Assembly: GCA_017505635.1 (NCBI GenBank)
Contig: JAFVOU010000007.1
Location: forward strand, 1 to 64,000
DNA: 64,000 bases
Source: Oscillospiraceae bacterium
Lineage (GTDB): Bacteria > Bacillota > Clostridia > Oscillospirales > Ruminococcaceae
Reading direction: 5' to 3'
Numbering within the stretch: the first letter of the stretch is position 1; each line of letters opens with the position of its first letter. The notes beneath the pieces are model-generated. The model saw nothing but the letters and a program-made list of their open reading frames with translations, was not told where the DNA came from and made no database searches. A program made the position numbers and the translations under genes. Below, in pieces: positions 15,934 to 25,054 of this stretch.

Positions 15934-15963
15934 TAATTATTTGCGTTATGACTGTACGCACCG
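15934..15963. repeat. Right copy of ~30-bp imperfect direct repeat
   Basis: TTTGCGTTATGACT flanked by TTAATTA and GTACGCACC; same orientation as the copy near 13273. See that entry. It abuts the 5' break of the serine-recombinase fragment. Confidence 0.5.
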
Positions 15964-16180
15964 GAGTTTTGTGAAAAAATGCAACTTGATGTAAAAAGAG
16001 GCTGTGAATGACTTGATGTGCATTTTTGAATTTATGCACAAATGTAACATTAATATTCACTTTTGAATACCAAGAAAATCTGTGGAATACAACTTAATTG
16101 TGCAAAATAACAAAAAATATTCAATAATAGCTGCTTATTTGTGTGAAAAATAGAAAATAGTTAAAAAAAGTTACAAGTAG

Positions 16181-16209
16181 TTGAAAAAATAAATATACAG
16201 GTCTATAAT
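16181..16209 (+). promoter_or_regulatory. Probable promoter of ABC transporter operon
   Basis: TTGAAA and TATAAT are exactly 17 bp apart, about 170 bp before the first permease gene. The region from 15964 to 16377 has no gene and is very A+T-rich. The long leader contains no recognisable riboswitch. A second TATAAT near 16300 lacks a well-placed -35. Confidence 0.55.
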
Positions 16210-16377
16210 ACCTAATATCGTCTACGATGTTCACAATTTGTTAAAAAATTAGAAACGTTTCATACTTATATAGATTGTAAACAATATAACGAATGATTAT
16301 ATAATGGATATCTATATAATTGTTATTTATGAAATTGTATTAAATGTAAATTCTCTCGCGGAAAGGGGAAAAGGATT

Positions 16378-17319
16378 TTGGGAAAATATATTTTAAAGAG
16401 ACTTGGACAGATGCTGCTTTTGCTTTTGGGTATGAGCTTTATAGTTTTTGCCAGTCTTTACATAGCACCTGGTGACCCTGCACAGATGGTTGCAGGTGTT
16501 GCAGCTACAGAACAGGATATTGAGGCGGTAAGAATAAGCCTTGGCCTTGACAAGCCATTTCTTGTTCAGTACGGCATCTATCTTAAAAACCTGCTTACCC
16601 TTGATCTGGGTATGTCATATACAACAAGACAGCCTATCATTCAGGAAATTGCAGTCCGACTGCCTTTCACAATCAATCTGGCAGTGGCAGCTATTCTTAT
16701 AGCAATTGTAATAGGTATCCCGCTGGGTATTCTTACAGCGCTTAAAAGAGATACCATTGTGGACAATGTGCTTACAACAACATCACTGTTTGCAATCTCA
16801 ATGCCAAACTTCTGGCTTGGTACAATGCTTATCCTTCTGTTCAGTGTTAAACTGGGTCTGCTTCCTTCCGGCGGTATGACACACTTCTTCTGGACAGCAA
16901 CGGGCTTTAAGCAGGTTATTCTGCCGGCCTTTGCACTTTCCACATCGACAATTGCAAGCTTTATGCGTATAGGCAGAAGCGCAATGCTGGATGTGCTGCA
17001 GTCAGACTATATCAGAACAGCAAAATCCAAAGGTCTTTCACAGAAGGTTGTTATCTTTATACATGCTTTGAGAAATGCCCTTATACCGCTGCTTACACAG
17101 CTGGGCACAAGCTTTGGCGGTCTGCTGGGCGGCGCAATTGTAACCGAACAGGTTTTTGTTGTTAACGGTCTTGGCACATATCTCATCAATGCAATCAACT
17201 CCCGCAACTATCCTGTTGTACAGAGCACAGTTCTGGTAATTGCGGCAATGTTTATCATAATCAACCTTATAGTAGATATTGTTTACTGTCTGGTTGACCC
17301 AAGAATTTCACTGGAGTAG
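16378..17319 (+). CDS. Peptide/glutathione-type ABC permease (DppB/GsiC-like)
   Basis: A 313-residue inner-membrane permease with six predicted helices. The N-terminal signature (YILKRLGQMLLLLLGMSFIV) and APGDPA are typical of the DppB/OppB family. The EAA-like loop is seen around RTAKSKGLSQKVVIFIHALR, the contact to the ATPase. The start is a TTG behind GGAAAGGGGAAAAGG. The second permease begins 12 bp after the stop. With the downstream permease, binding protein and two ATPases it forms a complete importer of the dipeptide/oligopeptide/nickel class. A gamma-glutamyltransferase in the same direction suggests gamma-glutamyl peptides or glutathione as substrate (inference). Confidence 0.9.
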   Translation: MGKYILKRLGQMLLLLLGMSFIVFASLYIAPGDPAQMVAGVAATEQDIEAVRISLGLDKPFLVQYGIYLKNLLTLDLGMSYTTRQPIIQEIAVRLPFTINLAVAAILIAIVIGIPLGILTALKRDTIVDNVLTTTSLFAISMPNFWLGTMLILLFSVKLGLLPSGGMTHFFWTATGFKQVILPAFALSTSTIASFMRIGRSAMLDVLQSDYIRTAKSKGLSQKVVIFIHALRNALIPLLTQLGTSFGGLLGGAIVTEQVFVVNGLGTYLINAINSRNYPVVQSTVLVIAAMFIIINLIVDIVYCLVDPRISLE

Positions 17320-17331
17320 GAGGACACAGGT

Positions 17332-18228
17332 TTGGTAAACAACAGACAAAAACAGTGGAAAACCGCTGTAAATAAACTTCTGCGCAACAAGCTTGCAGTT
17401 CTCTGTTTCGCAGTGCTTATTGTAGAAATTTTACTTGTACTTCTGGCAGGGGTTATTGCTCCGTACCAGCCTGAAGCAGTTGACGCTTCAATAAAACTTG
17501 CCCCGGGTTTCTGGGCACAGTGGTCAAAGGACCCGATAGAAGCTGCAAAATATGTTCCGGGGCATCTGTTTGGCACAGACCATCTTGGCCGTGATGTTCT
17601 TTCCCGTCTGCTTTACGGCGGCAGAATTTCCCTGGCAGTTGGTTTCTGTTCCACAGCAATGGGCCTTTTCTTTGGTGTTATCCTTGGTATGCTGGCAGGT
17701 TACTATCCTAAACTGGATAACATCATTATGAGATTTATGGACCTGCTTTTCACATTCCCTGGCACACTGCTTGCAATGCTTATTATGGCAATGCTTGGTG
17801 CAAGTACATTCAATGCAATGCTGGCAATCAGCATCTGGTCAATTCCGTCCTTTGCCCGAATGATACGCGGCAGGGTGCTGCAGATTAAACAGGAAGACTA
17901 CATCATGGCGGTAAAAAGCCTTGGTGCAAGCGACTTCCGCATTATCTTCGGTCACATTCTTCAGAATGCACTTCCGCTGATTATCGTTATTGCAACTATG
18001 CGTATGGCATCATCCCTTATTTCAATCTCAACACTCAGCTATCTGGGTATGGGGGTTCCTGCACCTGCACCTGAATGGGGCAGCATGATTGCAAACGGCA
18101 AAAACTATATGTGGCAGCGCCCAAGCCTTATCGTTATTCCCGGTATTGCGGTAATTATCACAGTTATCTGCTTTAACATCCTTGGCGACAAGCTGCGCGA
18201 CATCCTTGACCCAAGCCTTAAGGATTAA
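17332..18228 (+). CDS. Peptide/glutathione-type ABC permease (DppC/GsiD-like)
   Basis: A 298-residue permease of the OppC/DppC family. It has an N-terminal helix after LLRNKLAVLCFAVLIVEILL, a periplasmic-type loop with HLFGTDHLGRDVLSRLLYGG (the family hallmark), then five more helices. The EAA loop is near MAVKSLGASDFRIIFGHILQ. The start is TTG behind AGGAGGACACAGG, 12 bp after the first permease gene, so they are translated as a pair. It ends PSLKD, as many DppC proteins do. A 118-bp gap separates it from the binding-protein gene. Confidence 0.9.
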   Translation: MVNNRQKQWKTAVNKLLRNKLAVLCFAVLIVEILLVLLAGVIAPYQPEAVDASIKLAPGFWAQWSKDPIEAAKYVPGHLFGTDHLGRDVLSRLLYGGRISLAVGFCSTAMGLFFGVILGMLAGYYPKLDNIIMRFMDLLFTFPGTLLAMLIMAMLGASTFNAMLAISIWSIPSFARMIRGRVLQIKQEDYIMAVKSLGASDFRIIFGHILQNALPLIIVIATMRMASSLISISTLSYLGMGVPAPAPEWGSMIANGKNYMWQRPSLIVIPGIAVIITVICFNILGDKLRDILDPSLKD

Positions 18229-18346
18229 CATAAGTTAATATGGCAACAGCCTTATTATAAATTACGAATTGATTAAGCTTAAAGGGATTTTCCAATTAGC
18301 CCCAAGGCTTTAACAATTGAATTAAATGAAAAAGAGGAGATTAGTT

Positions 18347-19921
18347 ATGAAAAAATTCAAAAAACTCTCAGCTCTCGCTCTTGCACTTGTGATGAGTTTG
18401 TCACTTGTTGCTTGCGGCGGTGGCGGCGAAATCGGCGGCACACCGGAAAGCGGTTCTCCTGAAACAGCAGGTGTTACAGAAGACAGAATGTTCAATGTAG
18501 TTATGACAGCTGCTTACACAGGTTTTGACCCGCTTAAAACAAACGATGCTGCATCCACTTACATTACAGCACAGATTTACGAAACACTTTATCTTATCGC
18601 AGATGACGGCAGCTTTGTTCCGCTTCTTGCAGAAAGCCTGCCAGAATTCAGCGAAGACGGCCTTACAGCAACAATCAAACTTCGCGAAGGCATCAAATTC
18701 CACGACGGCACACCATTTAACTCCGAAGCTGTTAAATACACATTTGAACTTATCAAAGACCCTGACTTCGGTTCTGCACGTGCTTCCATTGCAGCATCCA
18801 TCGACAGCATCGAATGTCCTGACGAACACACAGTAGTATTCCACCTCAACTACGAAGACGGTGTTCTTCTTGCTAAACTTGCACACACAAACAGTGCAAT
18901 CGTTTCTCCAACAGCACAGCAGAAACAGGATCTTATGGTTGACCCTGTTGGTACAGGTCCTTACAAATATGTAAGCCACGTTTCCGGTTCCAATGCAGTT
19001 CTTACAAGAAATGACGAATACTGGGGCGAAAAAGCACAGATTAAAGACGTAACATTTACAGTTATCACAGAAGAATCCACAGCTCTTGCACGTCTTGAAA
19101 CAGGCGAAGCTGACTACATTCCATCTGTTACAGTAGAAAGTCTGCCAAGAGTACAGGCAATGCAGAATGTTACAACAGAAACACAGGACTCCGCACAGAT
19201 TTACTATGTTGGTCTGCGTCAGAACTCCTACATCAACCCATTGATGGCTAACCCTGAATTCAGAAAAGCTATCGTTATGTCTCTTGACAGAGAAGGCTTT
19301 GTAAACTACACAATGGAAGGCCACGGCTCTTACGCTAAATCCTTTATCGGTCCAAAGGTTCTCGGTTACACAGCAGCAGCTGAAGAAGCTAACATCGGCT
19401 ACGACCCAGAAGGCGCAAAAGCTATCATCGAAGCAAACGGCTGGCAGGACGAAGAAATTGTATTCCTCTGCCCATCCACACCTGCATACGCACCAATCGG
19501 TGAATATTTCCAGGCTAACCTTACAGCAGCTGGCTTCAACAATGTAAAACTTGAATCCATCGAATACTCTGCATACCTTACAGAATCCAAAGCAGAAAAC
19601 CGCTTTGACATTTCTCTCTTTGCATGGGCAAACGTAACACGTGACGGTTCTGAACTTCTTGAACCAAACACACATTCCGTTTCCAGCGCAAGACTTAAAA
19701 TCAACAGCGAAGAACTTGACAACATGATTCTTGCAAGCAAAACAACATCTGTAGAAGCAGACCGTGTTGCAGCTCTTGAAGAAGCAAACATCTATGTTCT
19801 TGAAAACGCACTTATCGCTCCAATCTACAACGGCGAATACAGATTTGCATACAACTCTGCTTACGAATGTTCTTTGGACACAAGCAGCGTATTCTACCTC
19901 AATACATTTAAAATCAAATAA
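18347..19921 (+). CDS. ABC peptide-binding lipoprotein (SBP family 5)
   Basis: A 524-residue lipoprotein (LVAC, Cys23) of the family 5 extracellular solute-binding proteins (DppA/OppA/GsiB). Family features in order: DPLKTNDAAS, YETLYLIADDGSFVPLLAES, LREGIKFHDGTPFNSEAVKY, VGTGPYKYVS, NDEYWG, ARLETGEADYI, and near the end APIYNGEYRF. An in-frame ATG at 18326 is upstream of the RBS AGAGGAG; the correct start is 18347. Its codons are strongly biased (GAA, AAA, GCA, TCC), consistent with high expression. It captures the substrate for the flanking permeases. Confidence 0.92.
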   Translation: MKKFKKLSALALALVMSLSLVACGGGGEIGGTPESGSPETAGVTEDRMFNVVMTAAYTGFDPLKTNDAASTYITAQIYETLYLIADDGSFVPLLAESLPEFSEDGLTATIKLREGIKFHDGTPFNSEAVKYTFELIKDPDFGSARASIAASIDSIECPDEHTVVFHLNYEDGVLLAKLAHTNSAIVSPTAQQKQDLMVDPVGTGPYKYVSHVSGSNAVLTRNDEYWGEKAQIKDVTFTVITEESTALARLETGEADYIPSVTVESLPRVQAMQNVTTETQDSAQIYYVGLRQNSYINPLMANPEFRKAIVMSLDREGFVNYTMEGHGSYAKSFIGPKVLGYTAAAEEANIGYDPEGAKAIIEANGWQDEEIVFLCPSTPAYAPIGEYFQANLTAAGFNNVKLESIEYSAYLTESKAENRFDISLFAWANVTRDGSELLEPNTHSVSSARLKINSEELDNMILASKTTSVEADRVAALEEANIYVLENALIAPIYNGEYRFAYNSAYECSLDTSSVFYLNTFKIK

Positions 19922-19972
19922 TTGATTTGAAACAGTAGAAAATTTAATTGGAATTTTAAAATGATAAATAAT

Positions 19973-20040
19973 CTGCAGGCGGCACAACCGCCGTCTGCAG
20001 AGTGTTTATACTATGAGCTTAGCTGGCAGAAATATCTGCC
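19973..20040 (+). terminator. Two hairpins after binding-protein gene
   Basis: CTGCAGGCGG...CCGCCGTCTGCAG (19973-20000) and GGCAGA...TCTGCC (20025-20040) are stem-loops without T-runs between the binding-protein gene and the first ATPase gene. Such structures commonly act as mRNA stabilisers or partial terminators that let binding protein be made in excess of ATPase. That role here is inferred. Confidence 0.4.
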
Positions 20041-20092
20041 GGCATAGCTGATGGTACTAAGCAAACTAAACATAACCTCAGGGGGAAAAACA

Positions 20093-21073
20093 ATGGCAGA
20101 AAAAGTTCTCAGTGTTAAAAATCTTATCACTGCATTCCGCATAGACAAAAAAGAATATCCTGTTCTCAGAGATATTTCCTTTGATATATATGAAAACGAA
20201 ACCGTATGTATGGTTGGCGAAAGCGGCTGCGGCAAAAGTGTTACAACACTTTCCATAATGGGTCTGCTGCCGGAAAATGCTGTTGTTCAGCAGGGCGAAA
20301 TTGAGCTTTGCGGCGAAATTATCAGCGGCAAAAGCCAGAAGGAACTCAACAAGGTGCGCGGCAGCAAGATGGGTATGATTTTCCAGGAACCTATGACCAG
20401 CCTCAACCCGCTGCTCACTATCGGCCATCAGCTTACCGAAGGTCTTATCCGCCACAAAGGCATGAGCAAAAAAGAAGCTTATGCAACAGCGGTGCAATAT
20501 CTGGAACTGGTTGGCATTGCAAATGCCGAAAGCCGTATGAAACAGTATCCGTTCCAGCTTTCCGGTGGTCTGCGTCAGCGTGTTATGATTGCTATGGTTA
20601 TGTCCATGCAGCCAAAACTGCTTATTGCCGACGAACCTACAACCGCACTTGATGTAACTATTCAGAAACAGGTTCTTATTCTGCTTAACAAGCTGAAAAA
20701 GACAATGAACACAGGCGTTCTCTTTATCACACACGACCTTGGTGTTGTTGCTGAAATTGCCGACAGGGTTATCGTGCTTTACAGCGGCACAAAGGTGGAA
20801 GAAGGCAGTGCAAAACAGATTTTTGAAAACAATATGCACCCTTATACACAGGGGCTGCTTGCAGCAGTACCTAATGTGGACAAGGATGACTTTGAAATCA
20901 AGGCTATTCCGGGCACATTCCCTGCAATTACAGAAACTATAGTTGGCTGCCGTTTCCATCCAAGATGTCCATACGCAACCGACCGCTGCCGCAGTGAAAT
21001 TCCGCAGGCAATAGAATACGAAAAAGGACACTTTGTAGCTTGCCATAAGGTAGAGGAGGAAAACAAGTGTTAG
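20093..21073 (+). CDS. Peptide ABC transporter ATPase (DppD/OppD-like)
   Basis: A 326-residue ABC ATPase. Walker A GESGCGKS, Q-loop MIFQEPMTSLNP, signature LSGGLRQRV, Walker B LLIADEPTTALD, and H-loop FITHDLG are all present. The last ~60 residues form the oligopeptide-transporter C-terminal domain with RFHPRCPYATDRC, whose Cys residues bind an Fe-S cluster in some family members. A start at 20051 is possible in frame, but GGGGG at 20081-20085 fixes the ATG at 20093. The 3' end overlaps the second ATPase gene by 7 bp. Confidence 0.92.
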   Translation: MAEKVLSVKNLITAFRIDKKEYPVLRDISFDIYENETVCMVGESGCGKSVTTLSIMGLLPENAVVQQGEIELCGEIISGKSQKELNKVRGSKMGMIFQEPMTSLNPLLTIGHQLTEGLIRHKGMSKKEAYATAVQYLELVGIANAESRMKQYPFQLSGGLRQRVMIAMVMSMQPKLLIADEPTTALDVTIQKQVLILLNKLKKTMNTGVLFITHDLGVVAEIADRVIVLYSGTKVEEGSAKQIFENNMHPYTQGLLAAVPNVDKDDFEIKAIPGTFPAITETIVGCRFHPRCPYATDRCRSEIPQAIEYEKGHFVACHKVEEENKC

Positions 21074-22641
21074 AACATAGATCGGCATTAATTGAACTGA
21101 ATAAACTTAAAAAATATTTTCCGGTTAAAAGGGGTGTAAACCTTAAAGCTCTGGAAGATGTAAGCCTTAAAATTTACGAAGGTGAAAAATTTGGCGTTGT
21201 TGGTGAATCAGGCTGTGGCAAATCCACACTGGGCCGTGTAATTCTTCAGCTTTACCGTCAGACCAGCGGTGCCTGTGTTTATCATGGCAAATCAATTGAA
21301 GAAGTCGCACCAAAATATATCGAAAAAGAAATAGACAATCTGCTTAATTACCAGAAAAAAGCTGATGAATACTATAAAAAGGCGGTTGAACTGGATAAAA
21401 AAATAGCAGAGATGGATGAAAAAATCGAAGCTCTGTCTGACCATGGCACAAAGCAGGAAGTGGCAAAACGCCGCAAGATTACACAGGAGAGAGACAAGCT
21501 GTCTTTCCAGTCAAAAGAGTATAAAAAAGATGCTTCCCGTCAGCTGCGAGAAGGCAGCCGAACAGTCGGCAGCCTTATCCTGAGCGCAAAATTGCCGGAG
21601 ATACAGCGGCTTTACAAGCAGGCATACAATGCAACAGTGCGTGCAGGTGAATATGTAAAGGACTACAACAAGTATCATGCAGAGTATTCCGAAATGCTGA
21701 CAAAAGGCGAAAAGCCTGCTCAGGACGTTATGGATAAAATGCGTGAAGCCAGCGAAAACACAAAAAAATGCCGTGACGAAGCACTCACTTGCAAAGCAAA
21801 AGCTTTGTCCATGCGCCGTCAGGACATTCTGCCAATTACAGAGCGCTGTCTTGACGAAGAATATCAGCACAAGCTGGACCGCAACTACGAAACAGGCATC
21901 AACCTTGCAAAGCTTACAAACAAAGAAATGCGCAGTCTGCGCAAGGATATGCAGATGATTTTCCAGGACCCTGCAGCCAGCCTTGACCCAAGAAAAACAG
22001 TGGGTAAAGCTATCGAAGAGGTTTTTGAAATTCACACTGACTACGGCAAGGAAATGCGCAGGGAATGCACAATGAAGCTGCTGGAGGATGTTGGTCTCAA
22101 GCGCGAACAGTACTATTCCTACCCTCATCAGCTTTCGGGCGGTCAGAAACAGCGTGTTGGTATAGCACGAGCTATCGCACTCAATCCAAAATTTGTTGTT
22201 CTGGACGAATCTGTATCAGCACTTGACGTATCTGTACAGGCACAGATTCTGCAGCTTCTGGAAGATTTGAAACAGCGTCAGCATCTGACATATTTCTTTA
22301 TCACTCACAACCTTGGCGTTGTAAAACATTTCTGTGACAGAGTTATGGTTATGTACCTTGGCGGTGTATGCGAACTTGCAGAAAGCAAAGAGCTGTTCCG
22401 CAAACCGCTGCATCCATATACAAAATCTCTGCTCAAAGCGGTTCCGCGTCCTACAGTAAGGGAAAATTACGAGGAGGAAACAGTGCTTGAAGGCGAAGTT
22501 CCGTCTGCAATCAATCCTCCGAAAGGCTGTACATTCCACACCCGCTGCAGCGAATGTATGGAAATCTGCAAAAAGGTTAAACCAACCTTGCAGGAAGTTG
22601 AACCAGGCCGTTTTGTAGCCTGTCACCTTTACAACAAATAA
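21067..22641 (+). CDS. ABC ATPase (DppF/OppF-like) with large helical insertion
   Basis: A 524-residue ATPase; typical DppF proteins are 320-340. Walker A GESGCGKST is at 46-54. Then, instead of the usual ~50 residues, about 250 separate it from the Q-loop MIFQDPAASLDPR (Gln300). The extra ~200 residues (about 80-285) are Lys/Glu-rich and strongly helical, with coiled-coil stretches such as KADEYYKKAVELDKKIAEMD. Signature LSGGQKQR, Walker B VVLDESVSALD and H-loop FITHNLG are intact, as is the C-terminal TFHTRCSEC motif. The start is GTG, overlapping the upstream ATPase gene. The reading frame is continuous, so this is an insertion, not an error. Confidence 0.88.
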   Translation: MLEHRSALIELNKLKKYFPVKRGVNLKALEDVSLKIYEGEKFGVVGESGCGKSTLGRVILQLYRQTSGACVYHGKSIEEVAPKYIEKEIDNLLNYQKKADEYYKKAVELDKKIAEMDEKIEALSDHGTKQEVAKRRKITQERDKLSFQSKEYKKDASRQLREGSRTVGSLILSAKLPEIQRLYKQAYNATVRAGEYVKDYNKYHAEYSEMLTKGEKPAQDVMDKMREASENTKKCRDEALTCKAKALSMRRQDILPITERCLDEEYQHKLDRNYETGINLAKLTNKEMRSLRKDMQMIFQDPAASLDPRKTVGKAIEEVFEIHTDYGKEMRRECTMKLLEDVGLKREQYYSYPHQLSGGQKQRVGIARAIALNPKFVVLDESVSALDVSVQAQILQLLEDLKQRQHLTYFFITHNLGVVKHFCDRVMVMYLGGVCELAESKELFRKPLHPYTKSLLKAVPRPTVRENYEEETVLEGEVPSAINPPKGCTFHTRCSECMEICKKVKPTLQEVEPGRFVACHLYNK

Positions 22642-22660
22642 TTATTTATGTAAAATTAAA

Positions 22661-22718
22661 AAAGGGCTGATGCCCACATCGCCCATAACTTGTGGGAGTG
22701 GTGTGAGTATCAGCCTTT
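22661..22718 (+). ncRNA. Structured leader or hairpin element before ggt
   Basis: AAAGGGCTGAT pairs with ATCAGCCTTT (one bulge) and encloses a smaller stem CCCACA...TGTGGG plus a GTGGTGTGAG strand. No T-run follows, so it is not a normal terminator. It lies 42 bp before the gamma-glutamyltransferase start. It could be a processing or attenuation structure, or an RNA motif I do not recognise. Confidence 0.35.
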
Positions 22719-22759
22719 GACTGTATAAAATCACAGTTATGCTGTGAAAGGAGATTATT

Positions 22760-24376
22760 ATGAACTTCAATTCCACATATATCCCATACGCTTCCAGGCG
22801 TTATCCAATCTATGCGCAGCATGGTATGGTTTGTGCCTCAAGCCCTCAGGCTGCAGCAGCGGGCCTTGAGGTTATGCGCAACGGCGGCAATGCAATGGAT
22901 GCAGCAGTTGCAACAGCAGCAGCACTTACAGTATGTGAGCCAACTGCAAACGGCATTGGCGGCGACTGTTTTGCACTTATCTGGTCAGAGAAGGACCAGC
23001 AGCTTTACGGCCTTAATGCCAGCGGCATATCCGCAAAAAACATTTCCATTGAAAAGGTTAAAGAACGTATAAACAGTGATGAGATGCCGGTTTACGGCTG
23101 GGTTCCTACAATGGTGCCGGGCGCACCAAGCGGCTGGGCAAAGGTGGCAGAACGTTTTGGCAATCTGCCTATGACCGAAAGTATGGCACCTGCAATCCGC
23201 TACGCAAGAGAGGGCTATCCATGTTCTCCAAACCTTGCAAGAATGTGGGACAGAGCTGCAAAAAAATACAAACAGATGTGCACAGGGGAAGAATATGGCG
23301 AATGGTTTAAAACATTTACACCTGACGGCATAATCCCAAAAGCAGGGGATATTATAAAACTGCCAAATCACGCCAACACACTGGAACTTATTGCAAAAAC
23401 AAATGCCGAAGCTTTCTACAAGGGCGAACTGGCAGACAAAATTGTGGCAGACAGCGATAAATTTGGCGGTTATTACTGCAAGGAAGATTTTGAAAACTAC
23501 GAGGCTGCATGGGTTGAACCAATCAGAGTAAACTACAAGGGTTACGAAATCTGCGAAATTCCGCCAAACGGTCAGGGCATTGTGGCACTTATGGCGCTCA
23601 ATATCCTCAAAGAATTTGACTATAAAGAAAAAGAATGTGTGGATACATTCCACAAGCAGTGGGAAGCTATGAAGATTGCTTTTGCTGACGGCAAATTCCA
23701 CGTTACCGACCCAAAATGTATGGCAATCAACTATAACGACCTTATAAAACCTGAATACGGTGCACACCGTGCTGCACAGATTACAGACCAGGCTGCAGCA
23801 CCTTGCCCTGAAACACCACCGTCCAGCGGTACAGTTTATTTCTGCACAGCTGACGGCGAGGGCAATATGGTTTCCTTTATTCAGTCCAACTATATGGGCT
23901 TTGGCAGCGGCATCGTTGTAAGAGATACAGGTATTGCTCTGCAGAACCGCGGTGCAGACTTTTCGCTTAATGCCGAAGATGCAAATGCACTTGCACCATG
24001 TAAAAAATCCTATCATACAATTATCCCGGGCTTTATTATGAAGGACGGCAAAGGTCTTGCTCCGTTTGGTGTTATGGGCGGATATATGCAGCCACAGGGG
24101 CATGTTCAGGTGGCGATGAATCTTATTGATTTTGGCATGAATCCACAGCAGGCACTTGATGCACCTCGCTGGCAGTGGATGAAGGATAAGACATTTATGG
24201 TGGAAGACAATTTCTCCAACGAAATTGCAAAACAGCTTGCAGCAAGGGGCCACGATGTACAGGTTGCACTGGATGCGGTTAACTTTGGCCGCGGACAGAT
24301 TATTGTAAAACTTCCAAACGGTACACTGGTTGGCGGCACAGAAAGCCGTACCGACAGCAATATTGCCTGCTGGTAA
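22760..24376 (+). CDS. Gamma-glutamyltransferase, cytoplasmic YwrD-like type
   Basis: A 538-residue member of the gamma-glutamyltranspeptidase family. The large-subunit motifs NGGNAMDAAVATAAALTVCE and GIGGDCFALIW are clear. Autoprocessing and catalysis use the Thr of SSGTVYF, here Thr358, followed by GEGNMVSFIQSNYMGFGSG, LQNRGADFSL and the GGYMQPQGHVQV oxyanion region. There is no signal peptide, unlike secreted GGT, so it should act in the cytoplasm like Bacillus YwrD. GAAAGGAGATTATT precedes the ATG. Next to the peptide importer it would cleave imported gamma-glutamyl compounds to glutamate plus a peptide or amine (inference). Confidence 0.9.
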   Translation: MNFNSTYIPYASRRYPIYAQHGMVCASSPQAAAAGLEVMRNGGNAMDAAVATAAALTVCEPTANGIGGDCFALIWSEKDQQLYGLNASGISAKNISIEKVKERINSDEMPVYGWVPTMVPGAPSGWAKVAERFGNLPMTESMAPAIRYAREGYPCSPNLARMWDRAAKKYKQMCTGEEYGEWFKTFTPDGIIPKAGDIIKLPNHANTLELIAKTNAEAFYKGELADKIVADSDKFGGYYCKEDFENYEAAWVEPIRVNYKGYEICEIPPNGQGIVALMALNILKEFDYKEKECVDTFHKQWEAMKIAFADGKFHVTDPKCMAINYNDLIKPEYGAHRAAQITDQAAAPCPETPPSSGTVYFCTADGEGNMVSFIQSNYMGFGSGIVVRDTGIALQNRGADFSLNAEDANALAPCKKSYHTIIPGFIMKDGKGLAPFGVMGGYMQPQGHVQVAMNLIDFGMNPQQALDAPRWQWMKDKTFMVEDNFSNEIAKQLAARGHDVQVALDAVNFGRGQIIVKLPNGTLVGGTESRTDSNIACW

Positions 24377-24410
24377 TATGCTGTTTATTCATAAACTCTT
24401 TAAAGCGATA

Positions 24411-24437
24411 AACCGATAACACAGATTATCGGTTTTT
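24411..24437 (+). terminator. Terminator after gamma-glutamyltransferase gene
   Basis: AACCGATAA / TTATCGGTT stem with a 6-base loop and a five-T run. It would separate the gamma-glutamyltransferase transcript from the transporter pair, though readthrough is likely because the next gene starts within 50 bp. Confidence 0.65.
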
Positions 24438-24481
24438 CGGCTTGTATGGGCTTTGCACAAGGCCCGGAAAGGATGTTGAGA

Positions 24482-25054
24482 TTGAAAGAATTATTTGATA
24501 TATATTTAAAGTTTTTCAAGATAGGTGCAGTAACCTTTGGCGGCGGATATGCAATGCTGCCTATTCTGCGCCGTGAAATTGTGGAAAAGGAAAAATGGCT
24601 CAGCGAAGAAGCAGTGATGGACTTTTATGCCATCAGCCAGAGTATGCCGGGCATTATTGCAATAAACGTAGGTTCATTTATCGGCTATCAGCGCCGCAAA
24701 AAACTGGGTGCGGCAGCGGCAGCACTTGGGGTTGTGTCTCCATGTATTATTATCATCACAATCATTGCGACCTGCCTTTCCAACTTTCAGGACAATGTAT
24801 ATGTCCGCCATGCTTTAAGTGCGGTGTCGGTGTGCGTGTGTGCCCTTATTCTGGACAGCATAGTGGCAATGTGGAAAAAGGGTGTAAAGGACATTTTCGG
24901 CATGGTGGTTTTTGCAATTATGCTGGTGCTTATGACCTTTACCGAAACCAGCCCTGTGCTGCTGGTTGTACTCAGTGCTGTGTGTGGCATAATCTGCAAA
25001 TCCTTGCAGGAACGCAATAAAGCCAAAACAGAAAAAGGAGGTAACGAGAAATGA
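24482..25054 (+). CDS. Chromate transporter family, first half
   Basis: About 190 residues, one half of a ChrA-type transporter. FKIGAVTFGGGYAMLPILRR is the family's N-terminal signature, followed by ISQSMPGIIAINVGSFIGYQ and three or more further helices. Two short genes, each encoding one CHR domain, are the usual arrangement in Firmicutes and assemble as a heterodimer. In-frame starts at 24446 (ATG), 24473 (ATG) and 24482 (TTG) exist; GGAAAGG at 24466-24472 favours TTG 24482. The substrate is uncertain: many Firmicute CHR pairs have no demonstrated link to chromate. Confidence 0.85.
   Translation: MKELFDIYLKFFKIGAVTFGGGYAMLPILRREIVEKEKWLSEEAVMDFYAISQSMPGIIAINVGSFIGYQRRKKLGAAAAALGVVSPCIIIITIIATCLSNFQDNVYVRHALSAVSVCVCALILDSIVAMWKKGVKDIFGMVVFAIMLVLMTFTETSPVLLVVLSAVCGIICKSLQERNKAKTEKGGNEK

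Noticed and set aside
15964-16377. Riboswitch in the long A+T-rich leader of the ABC operon
   Set aside because: No conserved riboswitch core or stable multi-stem structure is visible; only promoter-like hexamers.
18401-19987. A 528-codon open frame on the - strand opposite the peptide-binding protein gene
   Set aside because: It is Cys/Phe/Val-rich without domain pattern, has no RBS, and mirrors the strongly biased codons (GAA, GCA, ACA) of the real gene on the other strand. Shadow frame.
22985-24253. A 422-codon open frame opposite the gamma-glutamyltransferase gene
   Set aside because: Cys/His-rich nonsense composition, no RBS, fully inside a well-supported gene.
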